From NCBI GenBank assembly GCA_935421135.1, contig OW285192.1, positions 11,921,501 through 11,985,500 of the forward strand: DNA of 64,000 nt, read 5' to 3'. Made by a program: the position numbers and the translations under genes. The notes under the pieces are model-generated. The model had not been told where the DNA came from. It was given only the letters and a program-made list of their open reading frames with translations, and searched no databases. Shown piece by piece: positions 39,222-50,587 of the stretch (its first letter is position 1; every line of letters starts with the position of its first letter). Origin of the DNA: Bugulina stolonifera (taxonomy: Eukaryota; Bryozoa; Gymnolaemata; Cheilostomatida; Bugulidae).

Positions 39222-40999
39222 GTATTTGAGTAAATGGTTATTACAGATCTTATTTCAACTGAGAGTTAACCTCATTTTACAATGTATGTACATGTACAAG
39301 TAAATTCCTGTAAAGTTAACCATTCTTTCCACAACGTAGAACTGTTTTCTGGTTTATAGGACTCACTTTATCCGAATATAGGTCACATAAATTTCCTCTA
39401 TTGTAGGCTGCCCGGCCATGTCTTTAAATATTTTGATTTTCTTGTCAAACAGTATTCTATTGTATTTGTTTCAACGAATTTGCTTTCCAGAAGCTGGTGA
39501 CTGTTGATAATGAATAGCAACAGAGCTGAGATACCGAACAAAATATGAAAAAGTTATGAACTTATTTCAAAAAAATATTTGTTGAAATTATTGCAAATAC
39601 TAGAAATATTTTACATTCTTGATGATTCCAGTGGTGTACAGAGAATCTCACATTTATATGTACATTATGTGTGTATAATATTGTTGTCATTGATGTTAGA
39701 GATGTGTGTTATTGTCCAAACAACAACTCAGCGTTGATCTTACCCTGCACGTTGAATAAAGATAAACCAATGAGAGATTTAAAGCAAACCAATCTCACAC
39801 ACAAAGCAGTATTATAATTGGCAGATTTATCAAGATTTTGAACTTTTAAAACCAAATTTAGTAATCCTATCTGTTTGAACACAAGAAGACAACCCAGACA
39901 TATGATTTTACTTTCAGAGTTAGTGAAAGATGTGTTATGTCACATAACTTTGTCTTGCCTCACACTACATCACATAAACCATAACTCCCATTGCATCGGG
40001 CTACGTTACACTATGTATTGCATTGCATTATGTTATGTTACAAGGTTAAAATAAGCAGGCCTACAAAATATGTATACTCTACTCCGAAAATGTTGTACAC
40101 TCCAGCTATCAGGTTCAGCAGCATTTATTTTTTGAGCCAATGAGCATTATACATTTCACAATTGTGTGAGCTGTTTGTTACTGAATCATAAATATATCGC
40201 ACACAAATGGATGAAACGTTTAAACTGCAGATGAACAGATAACATGCCTTGTCGACTCCTGCATTGGATGAATAGGATAATCATCATGTGACTTACACTA
40301 CTAGACCTACCTGTCTACTATGCTTAAAGCTAAGCCTATAATACTGGCGCTGTAACTTTAGATAGTTGTAACATAACCAGACACCTTGACTCTAGATTTT
40401 TCCTCAGTCAAACAAGGAGAAGGTAAAACTACCTAACAGTTTATTAAAGTATTGATTAAATTCCAACGATTAGTAGCGTGCCTAGCCTGAAGACTGGCGG
40501 TTAGATAGTGACTGAAGGCTACAATGACTGAGCCAGTTTTTCTCTTAGTTTGCAGGCAGGTTGGAGCACAGTCCTGTGATACAAGACATCAGCGGGATTA
40601 TAACCCTGGACCACACGGCAGGCGCTTTAACCTACTGATCCACCTCCTACTCCTGGCATCATCTCTGGGGTGAGTATTGGGTCTTGTTGCATACCATATG
40701 TCACATGTGAAATACAGTAAGTATATTTACATGACGTAATCTCCATGTACTATTATACTGTGTTTATTATATTAGTAATAGAGCTTACATTTAAAATTAT
40801 ACTTGCATATAATTTCTACATCATTTGGTGGATGCACATTTAGTCACACGCTTAATTATAATTATCATTATGTAAATGTAAAAATACATATACATATCAA
40901 CACATGCCGGCTTGCTGTAAGTATAACTCAAACACCTATTTACCACACAAAAGAGGTATTCATGCAATTTAGGCTACTGCACTGGACCATTAGTGTGAC
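39222..40999. other. Gap between gene A and the SLC18B1-like gene
   Basis: Contains the SINE-like sequence at 40545-40655 and must hold promoters of both genes; the missing first exon of gene A may be here. No confident exon found. Confidence 0.4.
40545..40655 (-). mobile_element. tRNA-derived SINE-like sequence
   Basis: Minus strand reads GTGGATCAGTAGGTTAAAGC (box A like) and CAGGGTTATAATCCCGC (box B like) at tRNA-like spacing. Lies upstream of the SLC18B1-like gene. Confidence 0.4.
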
Positions 41000-43900
41000 A
41001 TGGAAAAACTGCATTCTACTTCTTCCGACGAAGAAAGCAACGGCACTGATGACGAAAAAACTAACCTAGTAGGCGAGAAGCAGCCGGAGGATGAAGATGA
41101 TGAGTTGCATCAACCCTCCAGAATACGACAATGTCTGATGATTGCGTTGGTTCTGTTACTGGAATTCACCATCTTATGTACAGAAACGTTTCTATATCCT
41201 TTCTTCCCACAAATAGCTGAAACAAAAGGCTTGACTAAAACTCAAGTCGGGTTAATTTTCTCTTCTTATGAAATAGCCAGATTTGGAACTTGTTTGACTA
41301 CAGGAGTTATGGTGAGGATACTCTAATTCTGTGCATACTACATGTAATACTCCCTACTAGCATGAGTTACTTTGACCAAGGAGTAAGAAACCGAGAAGCA
41401 CATCGAACACAAAATCCTCATGGACGAGCCTCCTTCTCTCTTACTCCTTGCTTTGACAAACCCATAGGTTGCATTCCACATTGTAATATACATGTACGTT
41501 ATTGATCACCATTGTGTGATTACCCAATAGGGAGAGAGAAGCCTTATGCACAATCCCAGGTCTTCATACATGTAATTGTAATTACTCATATTCTATCTGT
41601 GTAGTATTTGTTTTAGATGGGGAGATTCTCTTGTAAGAAGCTAATAACATTTGGTGGTGGATTGTCTGCTCTGGCATGCTTAGCATTTGGGTTAGTAGAG
41701 TGCTAATACTACTTGCACCATAGCTTGGTGGGTTATACTCGGCCTAGGATAAGACTTCCTATAAGCAAGTTGGCATTTCAACTTATATCTCAATACCAAA
41801 GACACAAGTTTTTTGGACTCTCAATAAAAAGCTACCCTTTGAAACATGCCAGTAGAAAGGTAACTTGCAATTCAAATTTAAGCAGCTTGCCAGAACAAAT
41901 AATTAAAGCAAAGCTTTTGAAGGGCAAAATTTTTTATTTGAAGATAGATGTATGAGACTATAGTCGTATTTGGAAACTGTACTGGTTCATATAGCACTGG
42001 TCTAACTATCCGAATACAACTTGAGCGTTCAGGCATGACTAGTGCTTGCTCTGAAGGGAAATCCCCTCGCTAAGTGAATATACTTTATATTTTTATTGCC
42101 AGGCACGGCTTGGCTTGCCTTGCGTTGTAGCTTGTGCTATATTATTGAATAAAATATATTGCTATTGCTGCAGATTGCTATTTATAAGCTTGCACGGTGC
42201 AATATCCGAATACGCCTATTGTATATGTCACATATTTCAACTAGACCACCCTAAGCTATAAAGAGTAGGAATCATATGTCGATATTATACAGGGTGGTTT
42301 TAGCCTATACCTTTTGTTGGGTTTATCTTTTATCTGACCAGATTATAGTAGTACTCTGATACTGACCCATTAATCAACTCTTTGCCTCATTACAATTTTA
42401 TATAATCGTGTAGCCTATATTAATAATTATTATACATTGCATTATACAATGCATAATCAACAATGATGTCCATAATTATCGCTACCATTATAAAAATACA
42501 TGCACAATACAAGTAATCATTATACTAATTGATATTTTGAATGTTAGCTAATTTTGTAAATTTGGCTGTGATATTGAATATTGTGTTGTAGACTGTTATA
42601 CTATACAGATGGCCCCGTATACTTTGCACTCTGTGTTATTGTGAGACTATGTGCTGGTAGCGGAGCAGGTGTCTTTACAGTTGTATCCTCAACAGTGCTG
42701 CTCAAATCAACAGAATTTCCTGCTGGGACAATAGTTGTGAGTGAAATACTTTTAGTGCACTAATATAAACAAAGTCCTGTGTCCTGTGTCTGCCCTGTAT
42801 GGTTCGTAATCTGAAAATAATGTTTTTTCAACCAGACTTTATATTGTAATGTTTTGAGCTGTGTTGCGTACGAGTGCCGATGTAGCACGGGTACGGGAAG
42901 TGCTTGGAGGTTGGTAGAGGACGACCAAGGTAACTTCCACACAATACATAAAGAGTGAATAGTTAGTTAAACTCTATGATTGTTGAATAAGACGTAGGCC
43001 GAGGCTGAGACTCATTAAAGAGTCCAGGGTCGACGTAGGTCTGTAGGTTTATACTCCAAAGGAGTGTAGAAAGAAGTAGTAGTGATCTATGGGCTTAGAC
43101 CCGACGCTAGATTTATGAAGAATCCGGGATCGGCTAAAGTCCGATGATGTAGAACTCACAAGGAGTGTAGAAAGAGTTGCTTAAACGAGTATGAGGATGA
43201 GCTCGGCCGCTTAGGTCTAAGAAGACCTGTGGGTGGAGCTACCTGCCTGCAAGAGTAAGACTCTAGGTTGAGTTAGGAGATGTTGCTTTATTCAAGCGCA
43301 ATCAACAACGGATTTGATACAACAAATGTGCTGGCTTTTATACTGATAATGCTTCCGGAAAAAGGTACGATAAGGTACCGGGCCTGAACTTACGCAACAA
43401 CATGGCGTTGTTCCGCCCGACGTCGGTCACCAAAAGGGTCGGCCTTGCACAAAAAATACTTACAATATACCAGTATGGATAACATATAAATCTGGCCATG
43501 TTTTCTGGCACATCTGCCCCAAAAGTACACAGGTAAAAGACTTAGAGAAAGCAATCAGGATAATAGGTAGATTGCACACACAGTATAAGTGACCATGTAA
43601 TAGTTGCAACAGCCTGATTGGCTAATAATAATACAAAAGCACATTATGAATGCAGTAGTTGATTATAATTTGTAGATAGTAATGTCCATGCACGTATAAG
43701 ATTATATAGGAAGGTGATGTCAATGCCTGTAATAGATATTGTCAGTGTGGTTAGCCAAGGGAGACTATTACCACAGAGGCTGATTCACCACAATATCAAT
43801 AAAAACATGCAGCTCTTACGACAAATCCACCTCAAGGAAATCTCAATTTTATATGCAGTCTTTCTATCCGTTTGTGGATGTCAATATAATTCTACCAAGT

Positions 43901-46900
43901 CCATTATTCTTCTACTGTATCAGTATAAGAGCAATTATCAAAACTGATTACAAGTGGACTACTCATATTGTAATGGTTTCTGGTTTGCGAGCGGCCGTCC
44001 TTGGACGACTGCCGGCCCAAGAAATGAAGTGCCTATGAGTGGTGCTAGGCCTTCTCATTACATGAAAGATCGAGCGGTCTCAGTAGTCAAGATACTACCA
44101 GAGACGACCCATCTGGTCCCAAGTCTGACCTTCAGACTATACTTTGAAAGAGAGTGATCCGACCTAGTAGGCGGTTCGCTAATGCGAATGACCTGGCAAA
44201 AGGAAGTGAAAGTCTCTGTATCAAGTATAGATGTGTCTTTATTGAAAGCCAAGCAAAGACTGAGACAACGAATGATAAAACATGGCCCTTTATATAGTAT
44301 AAGGACTTCCGCCTGACGTAGTGTCAGGAAAAGACGACATAGGGTCGTCCGGAAGTTGCGCAACAACATGGCCGCCGGAAGCCTGACGGCCGACCCAAAA
44401 ATAGGTCGGGTTATACAAAAGTTGCTTATAATCATCCAATTCATGTACAAAATGAATATCAAGGGATTCTGAGAGGTCGGGCCTCTTTACATGGGTATAA
44501 CAGGTACCAAAAGACTCAGTAATTGCCATACATGAATGTACATGGGTATATAGTTAAGTAGAATGGATATAAACACATAGTTGCACGTATGTAGACAGTA
44601 AATGAATGGTTTAAGACATGGAATACAGTTGAGTATGAGTATACGAACAGCTGGGTATGAGAGTACGAATGTTAGCTGAGTAGTGCTGTGGCAACTACTA
44701 GGCACTTAAGGTGATATGAGGTTTTATCCGGGTAGCTGGAGTCGTATACAAATGTCCTGTACCATCACAATATTTTTTGGATGTCTTGGATTATAGGGCG
44801 CAATAGAGATGATGAGAGGTGGTGGTTATGTAATAGGACCGGCTGTAGGCTCTGCACTTTATCAGGTAAGTCAATGTGTGTTGGACAAACTAAAGGCAGT
44901 AAGAAAAGACATGTGCATGTTTGTTAATAGGATGTTTAATTTCATACTAGTAAGAATGAATCTGAAAATAGGGTTTCGAAAGCTTTTTTACCATGTATAT
45001 GTAAGTGTAATGATGTTCTTACACATACACTAACACACCTACTAAACAGTAAACCACCATATTTTCTGTCCCCTTCGTTTTAATCACTTTTACCCATAAT
45101 GTTGAACACTTTTCTCATGTTTAGAGGTTGAAATAAAACTATATAGCCTGATTACCCGCCGATTAGAACAACCAATAGTAAAATAATTTAAAAGTTAAAA
45201 TATAATTTGACATAGAACTCACACAGGATGTGCTCTGCAGAAGGTAGCTAATATACCACCATCTCCTTGGAGGGTTTGAGGCCCCAGCTAGAAGACCGGT
45301 AGACTGGTAGTTCATAACACTTGTACAAGATATTGTGCATCAGTGCTGACGTTACCCTGTAACTAGTTACACATACAGTAAATAGGGCCTATCTGTTAAT
45401 AATTTATCCATATAATTATATTTTCAGCTAACTGGGTTCATGTGCAGTTTCCTGTTGTTTGGTGGGATAATAAGTGTGTTAACAGTTGCACAGATGTTTG
45501 TGATTCCATCTGTAATTGGTAAGTCTCCAATTCTAGTAAATAATAATTATCGATGAAATTGTTCTACTGAAATATAAATAAGTCAGAGATGAGAAGCAAC
45601 TCTCTGAGTAACAATTGAGGTAATGGAATACAATACAGTTTAGCTGCCAATCCATGTAGCCACATGTAGCTTGACTGCATAAATGGAACTTTGTAACTGT
45701 CACCTCTACAGTTCTCAATCGCTTACAGAATCTTCTACTACCCCCAGTAAAGGTTTCCTTCCATTGTTAAAAATACCAGGACTTCTCCTCTTGTTTGTCC
45801 ATTCATACTTCACACACTTGGGGTCAAGTGCGAGAGTCACACTCAGTGGTGCTTACATTTACTCTGAGGTAAGTATATTCTTATATTTACTCTGAGATAA
45901 GAATATTTTTATGTTTACTTTGAGGTAAGTATATTCTTATGTTTACTCTGAGGTAATTATATTCTTATATTTACTCTGAGGTAAGTATATCCTTATATTT
46001 ATTCTGAGGTAAGAATATTTTTATCACCTCTTACAGTAATTACTGTATTAGAACACTAATGTTTAGACACATATGGAAAGTTTGAGAAAGTTGGTTAGAG
46101 GCAAAAATTATGCTAAGCTTGAGACTTTCTTATAAGCACCATATGTTTTATTCTACTGCATAGTGCATACCAACAGGCACAGCAATCGGTTCATGACTTA
46201 TTGCAAGCAGTTACCTGTCTTCCACGCACTGTGTATAACTAATGGCTTGTCTATAAAATTTGAAAAAACGCTATTCACCTTAGAAATTGAGGTGTCATGC
46301 CAAATAGTTCACTCTGAATGTAGCCTAAAGTTTTCACAGCAATGCAGTAAGGTAATCTAAGGTAAAATAACTTTTAACCATTTCTACCCAATCCGTGGAA
46401 AAACTCATTAGTGTGATTATGTATGCAACACAATCGCAGATAATAACATTTCCTCCAAAAAAGCTGATGCGTTGTACATTTAACTTTTAACTGTAAGTTA
46501 TGATGTTTGTTATATACATGTACATTGTACATGCAACATTGTACTAATTTATTTTACCCCATGTTTACACTATTACCCTATTTGACATCATTGCCATTTG
46601 TTACATGCATATTAATGCTATTTGCTCTCCTAGTTACACCAATCCACTCTAACAGTCGGGCTGCTCTACTCAGTCTGGTCTACTCTATACCTGCTGGGAT
46701 GCCCCATTGTCTCTGTAATCGTTAATAAGGTAAGACATACATTATTATTTATTACTTTAGTAATATGATCATATTGCAGTAATTGTTTCATTATTTTGTT
46801 GTGTAGCCGAACTACACTGTACCACCCGCTAAGGAGATATAACATACATGTAGTTAGTGGAAGAACTTTTACAACAAAGTGATTGTGAAACACGAACCTC

Positions 46901-48705
46901 GAACTGAACAAGAAATCCTATCATGGCACCATTCTGCATTTGGACTAAAGATGTATACATGTATACACTGAAGACGTCACAACATTAATAAAATAACTGG
47001 ATGAAAAGGTTGTGGCTGCAATATATCTCATCTTAGATTAGACTTCAAATAAATTTTTTCAGTGGAAAGAAGATAAGATGCGTGCTAGTCAACACAAGCA
47101 GTTTTAATTTGTGCTTAACTTTATAAATTTCAACAATTATCTGCTTTTAGGGCTACCTATACTCTCCGATGATCGTCGGGTGGTCTATAGTCTCTGTTAC
47201 CTATTTGTTCATGGGACCTTCACAACTTCTCAACTTCATATTTCACGGTAAAAAGTAAGTTAGTTCTCTGTGGTAGCATCTTGAATATTAAGACTATATA
47301 TGGTAAAGTTAATCAAAAGAAGAATCGTCTACCATGGGGGGAGGATGTTGGCTCAGTTAGGTACAATACTGTACACTTATTTTTTAGACTGGGATTCGTA
47401 AAGAAAATTGCATGTTATACTTTTCAGCATAGCAGTATAAGGTCTCGATCATTTGGATTTTGTTTGCAGAATATTTTGGCTTACAGTTGTCACCCAGTCG
47501 ATTACCCATTCTACTACATCCACCTTATACATACCACCACTAAAGGCAGCAATCAACCTGGCAGAGTAAGTATACATCCTACTACATCCACCTTATACAT
47601 ACCACCACTAAAGGCAGCAATCAACCTGACAGAGAGTAAGTATGCATTCTACTATATCCACCCTATACATACCACCACTAAAGGCTGCAATCAACCTAGC
47701 AGAGTAAGTATACATTCTACTACATCCACCTTATACATACCGCCAGAGATCAACTTGGCAGAGTAAGTATATATAGTAGTATGCTTAAGTAGGCCTACAT
47801 ATTTAGCATTTAAGTAAATGTGTAATAAATAGTAAGACATTGGTAGGATTCAGGTAGTATAGATAAAACTATATACATGTACATGTGTATATCACAAGCA
47901 TACGAGTGTGTTGCAATGCATGACTATTGTTTAATTATTTTCAGGTGAGCTGCATGACTGCTTTTACTTATTCACCTAGAAATTTAGTTTTTTCATGTTG
48001 TTTTTATTGGTTTTATACAAATAGTTTAGAATTTCACATCAATTGTGTTCATTAATTTTGTGTAGATCTTTAGTTTCACGACGGGACTCAGATTTCACTT
48101 TATTTTGAGATTTAGTTTCATGTAATATACATTATTTCAGTTTCACCTGGTTTGGCATCAATGGTTCATGGTTATTATAAAGAGAAACCACATTTCAAAA
48201 GCACAATGAGAAATTTTACATTCAGTTATATTAATTTGTTTAGCATAGTACTATTTATACTATTAATTATGTATTGGTACCATTTTAATATTATCTGTTC
48301 TATTTGACAGGGTGAATGGATTTGAACGTGATAGTCTACAGACATATGGGATGATGACTGGTCTAATTAACTGTGCACATGCTCTGGGTTACATGACAGG
48401 ACCAGTAATAGCAGGTGCTATAGCAGAAGAACTAGACTTCACATGGGTTACTACAATTCTAGCCTTCTCCAATCTAACTATGGTAAAGTATCACAGGAAG
48501 ACATTATAAAGCACAGCATGTAGTTTGTACAGTATTTAGAATACTTGCATTCCCACCCTGCATCAATGCATGCCTTGGCATTGTGTTTGAGCGTTCCTTC
48601 AGCAAATCATTATATTTTACTGTATTTCACTGTTTACAGCTTGTTGCTATGGTGATTTGGCTATTATGGATGAAGGTCACAGGGCAGCCAATAAAACCAG
48701 TATAG
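41000..48705 (+). CDS. SLC18B1: MFS transporter, SLC18B1-like, 11 exons
   Basis: Exons 41000-41311, 41617-41690, 42592-42736, 44797-44865, 45428-45518, 45729-45868, 46634-46729, 47151-47254, 47470-47565, 48311-48482, 48640-48705. Total 1365 nt, 454 residues, close to human SLC18B1. An acidic cytosolic N-terminus (about 50 residues) precedes helix 1 (LMIALVLLLEFTILC). Family-like blocks are YPFFPQIAETKGLTKTQVG, GPVYFALCVIVRL, GGGYVIGPAVGSALYQ and NGFERDSLQTYGMMTGLINC followed by GYMTGPVIAG. A 12-helix MFS fold is expected, with vesicular polyamine transport as the family role; substrate here is inference. Intron 3 holds two reverse LTRs. Exons 6 and 9 end in tandem copies of their own 3' end and splice donor; reading past the first exon 9 donor meets TAA at once, so the first donor is chosen. 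Confidence 0.88.
41377..41450. mobile_element. Foldback element, CAAGGAGTA ends (copy 2)
   Basis: About 74 bp with CAAGGAGTAAGA and TCTTACTCCTTG ends, flanked by CTTTGAC on both sides. Lies in intron 1 of the SLC18B1-like gene. Confidence 0.6.
41961..42218 (-). mobile_element. MITE, TAGGCGTATT family, reverse copy
   Basis: 258 bp, reverse complement of 28149-28401, with shared inner blocks such as GGGATTTCCCTTCAGAGC. Lies in intron 2 of the SLC18B1-like gene. Confidence 0.6.
42845..43792 (-). mobile_element. Solo LTR in SLC18B1-like intron 3, target duplication ATAT
   Basis: 948 bp, reverse copy of the family at 38269-39221. The plus-strand reading starts TGTAATGTTTTGAG and ends GATTCACCACA, flanked by ATAT at 42841-42844 and 43793-43796. 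It lies against the direction of the host gene. Confidence 0.85.
43969..44769 (-). mobile_element. Second solo LTR (related subfamily) in the same intron, ATAT duplication
   Basis: 801 bp, plus-strand reading TGTAATGG...CCATCACA, flanked by ATAT at 43965-43968 and 44770-44773. On the minus strand it has ACTATATAAAGG and AATAAAG in LTR order and a GC-richer U3. Sequence is clearly diverged from the neighbour at 42845-43792; the two lie 176 bp apart in one orientation. Confidence 0.8.
45856..46020 (+). repeat. 28-bp tandem copies of the exon 6 splice donor (SLC18B1-like)
   Basis: Six copies of TTTACTCTGAGGTAAGTATA + TTCTTATA; the first is the true exon end and donor, and later ones vary (GATAAG, GGTAAT). 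The period of about 28 nt would shift frame if a later donor were used. Confidence 0.9.
47508..47768 (+). repeat. 68-70-bp tandem copies of exon 9 end plus donor (SLC18B1-like)
   Basis: Four copies starting 47508, 47576, 47646 and 47714, each ending GGCAGAGTAAGTAT or close to it. Read in frame past the first donor, GAG is followed by TAA. Confidence 0.92.
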
Positions 48706-49672
48706 AGTGACCATGAGGTCATAGAGGTATGAAGACTAGTATAAGAGTAGTGGAAGTGAAAAATAATGACAAGAACCTCCTGGGAACAACACACCAGTTG
48801 ATACCCACATGTGCTTGAATATAGACTCTTGGTAGGGCAAACTCTATCCAATAGTGGCTTTTAATCTGTGATAATCATACTTAAATTTTAAGTATTTCTG
48901 AAGAAGCTGAAAAACATCTCAAGCACTGTATTTCCTTTTAAATGATTTTAGTTTTTGGTAGTGGAACTAGAGATTGCAAACAAATATGCATGTATGGATT
49001 ATTTATTTAGTTACTGCAAGGTAAATACAATGTAAATACATGATTAACTATAGCAACCACATTACCCAGAGCTGTTTATTGCGAGAATTAAGTCACTAGA
49101 AGTAAAAAAGAGGCCATGTTGGGCCCAGAAACAACAGATTAATCTGGTCAAACTTTTCTTTCGGTCATTGTGTTTGGTTCTAACTGGCCCAACATGGCAC
49201 ATAATGTTCACCCAGTGACGCTACTCTGACATTATCAAACGGACATCTACTGTGTATAGAATTTGATAATAATAGTCGTGGATAGGAGAGTGGAATGGTT
49301 GTCTACTACATAAAATAATTATAATAGTCATAGCAATGACAAAGAATTGTTTACAATAAAAAATAGCAATGATGGCACACATAGGTATAATAACCAGATG
49401 TAGCAGATTTCACATGATTTCATAAGCAGGTTTGAAATTGTGGGTAAAACTGATAAATTTATCTCTAAAACAAAGTGTAACTATGTACAACAGAAAAACT
49501 TATGGAGAGATTGGTGAAATAAATTTAATCGTTTACATGGGCCGTCTCATACAATGTGTATGCATCAATGAACCAAGATTGACCATTGCCTGTCACATCA
49601 GTAATAACAACATGGTACGTTGTACCTTGTGAAACCAGAAAAAGTTGAAATAGCATTGATATATCGTTCCTA
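48706..49672. other. 3' flank between SLC18B1-like gene and PAN-like ORF
   Basis: Noncoding apart from the foldback at 49112-49199; a plus-strand AATAAAAAA near 49349 could end the transporter transcript. Confidence 0.4.
49112..49199. mobile_element. Short foldback element
   Basis: 88 bp with inverted ends GGCCATGTTGGGCC / GGCCCAACATGGC, in the 3' flank of the SLC18B1-like gene. Could be a minimal MITE or a stable hairpin. Confidence 0.5.
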
Positions 49673-50023
49673 TTAACCAGCACACTCGGCAGAGGTAAAG
49701 AGAGCTGATTCACCAGCATCTACTAATATATCCTGAGGGTGGTCTAAGCCAGTGGCATTCTGTAACTTGCAAGAACCTGTTCGCGTGTTGTACTTGGCTG
49801 AGAGACAATCAGAATGTTGTACACATGACTTTAGACATCCTGCTGGTGAAGATGCAGTGACACTCAAGACAATGTGCCTCGCAGCTAACCTCTTTCCAGC
49901 CTTACGGCAGAAAACCATCTGCTGTTTCATTGGTTGATATGTTTTCTGGAACGGCACTAACTCTGTCTCTACAGAATTTTTGATTAATAAACTTATAGTA
50001 AATGATATGAATAAAAATGACAT
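49673..50023 (-). CDS. Small PAN/apple-like domain ORF
   Basis: An uninterrupted frame from ATG at 50023 to TAA at 49673 codes 116 residues. A short hydrophobic start (MSFLFISFTISLLI) may be a signal peptide. A PAN/apple-like block follows, with CRKAGKRLA, PAGCLKSCVQHSDCLSA and TGSCKLQN; the Cys spacing (C...CLxxC...C...C) fits the PAN core. It may be a one-exon secreted protein, or the last exon of a longer gene: the frame is open upstream of the ATG, and acceptors exist at the AG before GTTGAAAATG and at CTGTAG within the ORF. It lies downstream of the pentraxin-like gene on the same strand. No function can be assigned. Confidence 0.45.
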   Translation of the reverse strand: MSFLFISFTISLLIKNSVETELVPFQKTYQPMKQQMVFCRKAGKRLAARHIVLSVTASSPAGCLKSCVQHSDCLSAKYNTRTGSCKLQNATGLDHPQDILVDAGESALFTSAECAG

Positions 50024-50239
50024 TTTCAACCTGTAAGACCATCTCTGCAACTGTACCAACTGTACGTGTAAATGTTGTCTATGTACATGCATCATATACA
50101 TTGTACATACAATGTACATTATATACACATAGTACAATATGTACATAATGCACAATCTATACACATACATGCACATGTACATGTATGTGTGTAATAATAC
50201 GTCACACAATGAGCATTTCCAACTCCGTGACCCACCTGG

Positions 50240-50373
50240 CTGATAGTTATTGCTCCATCGCATGTGCAATACATACGAAGGTCAGTAACCTTAGCCCTAA
50301 GCCCTAAGTGTGTACTTGTTGCACCCCAGGCTATCAGACGCACAACAATATTATTTGTAGAAAATTCAACCAT
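50240..50373 (-). other. Possible coding exon of unknown gene
   Basis: The minus-strand frame reads MVEFSTNNIVVRLIAWGAT, then a Cys-containing stretch LRMYCTCDGAITISQ, and ends at a fair donor (CAG then GTGGGT). Composition looks coding and it lies between the pentraxin-like gene and the PAN-like ORF, but the phases do not join simply to either. It could be a 5' exon of the PAN gene or chance. Confidence 0.25.
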
Positions 50374-50587
50374 CTCGTGTGATAGCAGTAAATTGATTCA
50401 TATTATTTTGACTGCATTGATATTACTAATAATAGACCGTTGATTGGTTTGTATTAATTTTATCAGTAAAGCACTATTATTTGAAGATTATGTTAAAGAC
50501 TTTGGTGAAACATCGTTGTATTAGAACAGAATTCCTCAAAACAAATAATATACTTTTACCAGAAATGCTTATGGATTGGAGATACCA

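Noticed and set aside
39720..39765. Candidate first exon of gene A ending at a GTAAGA donor
   Set aside because: In the needed phase it has a TAA upstream and no ATG between.
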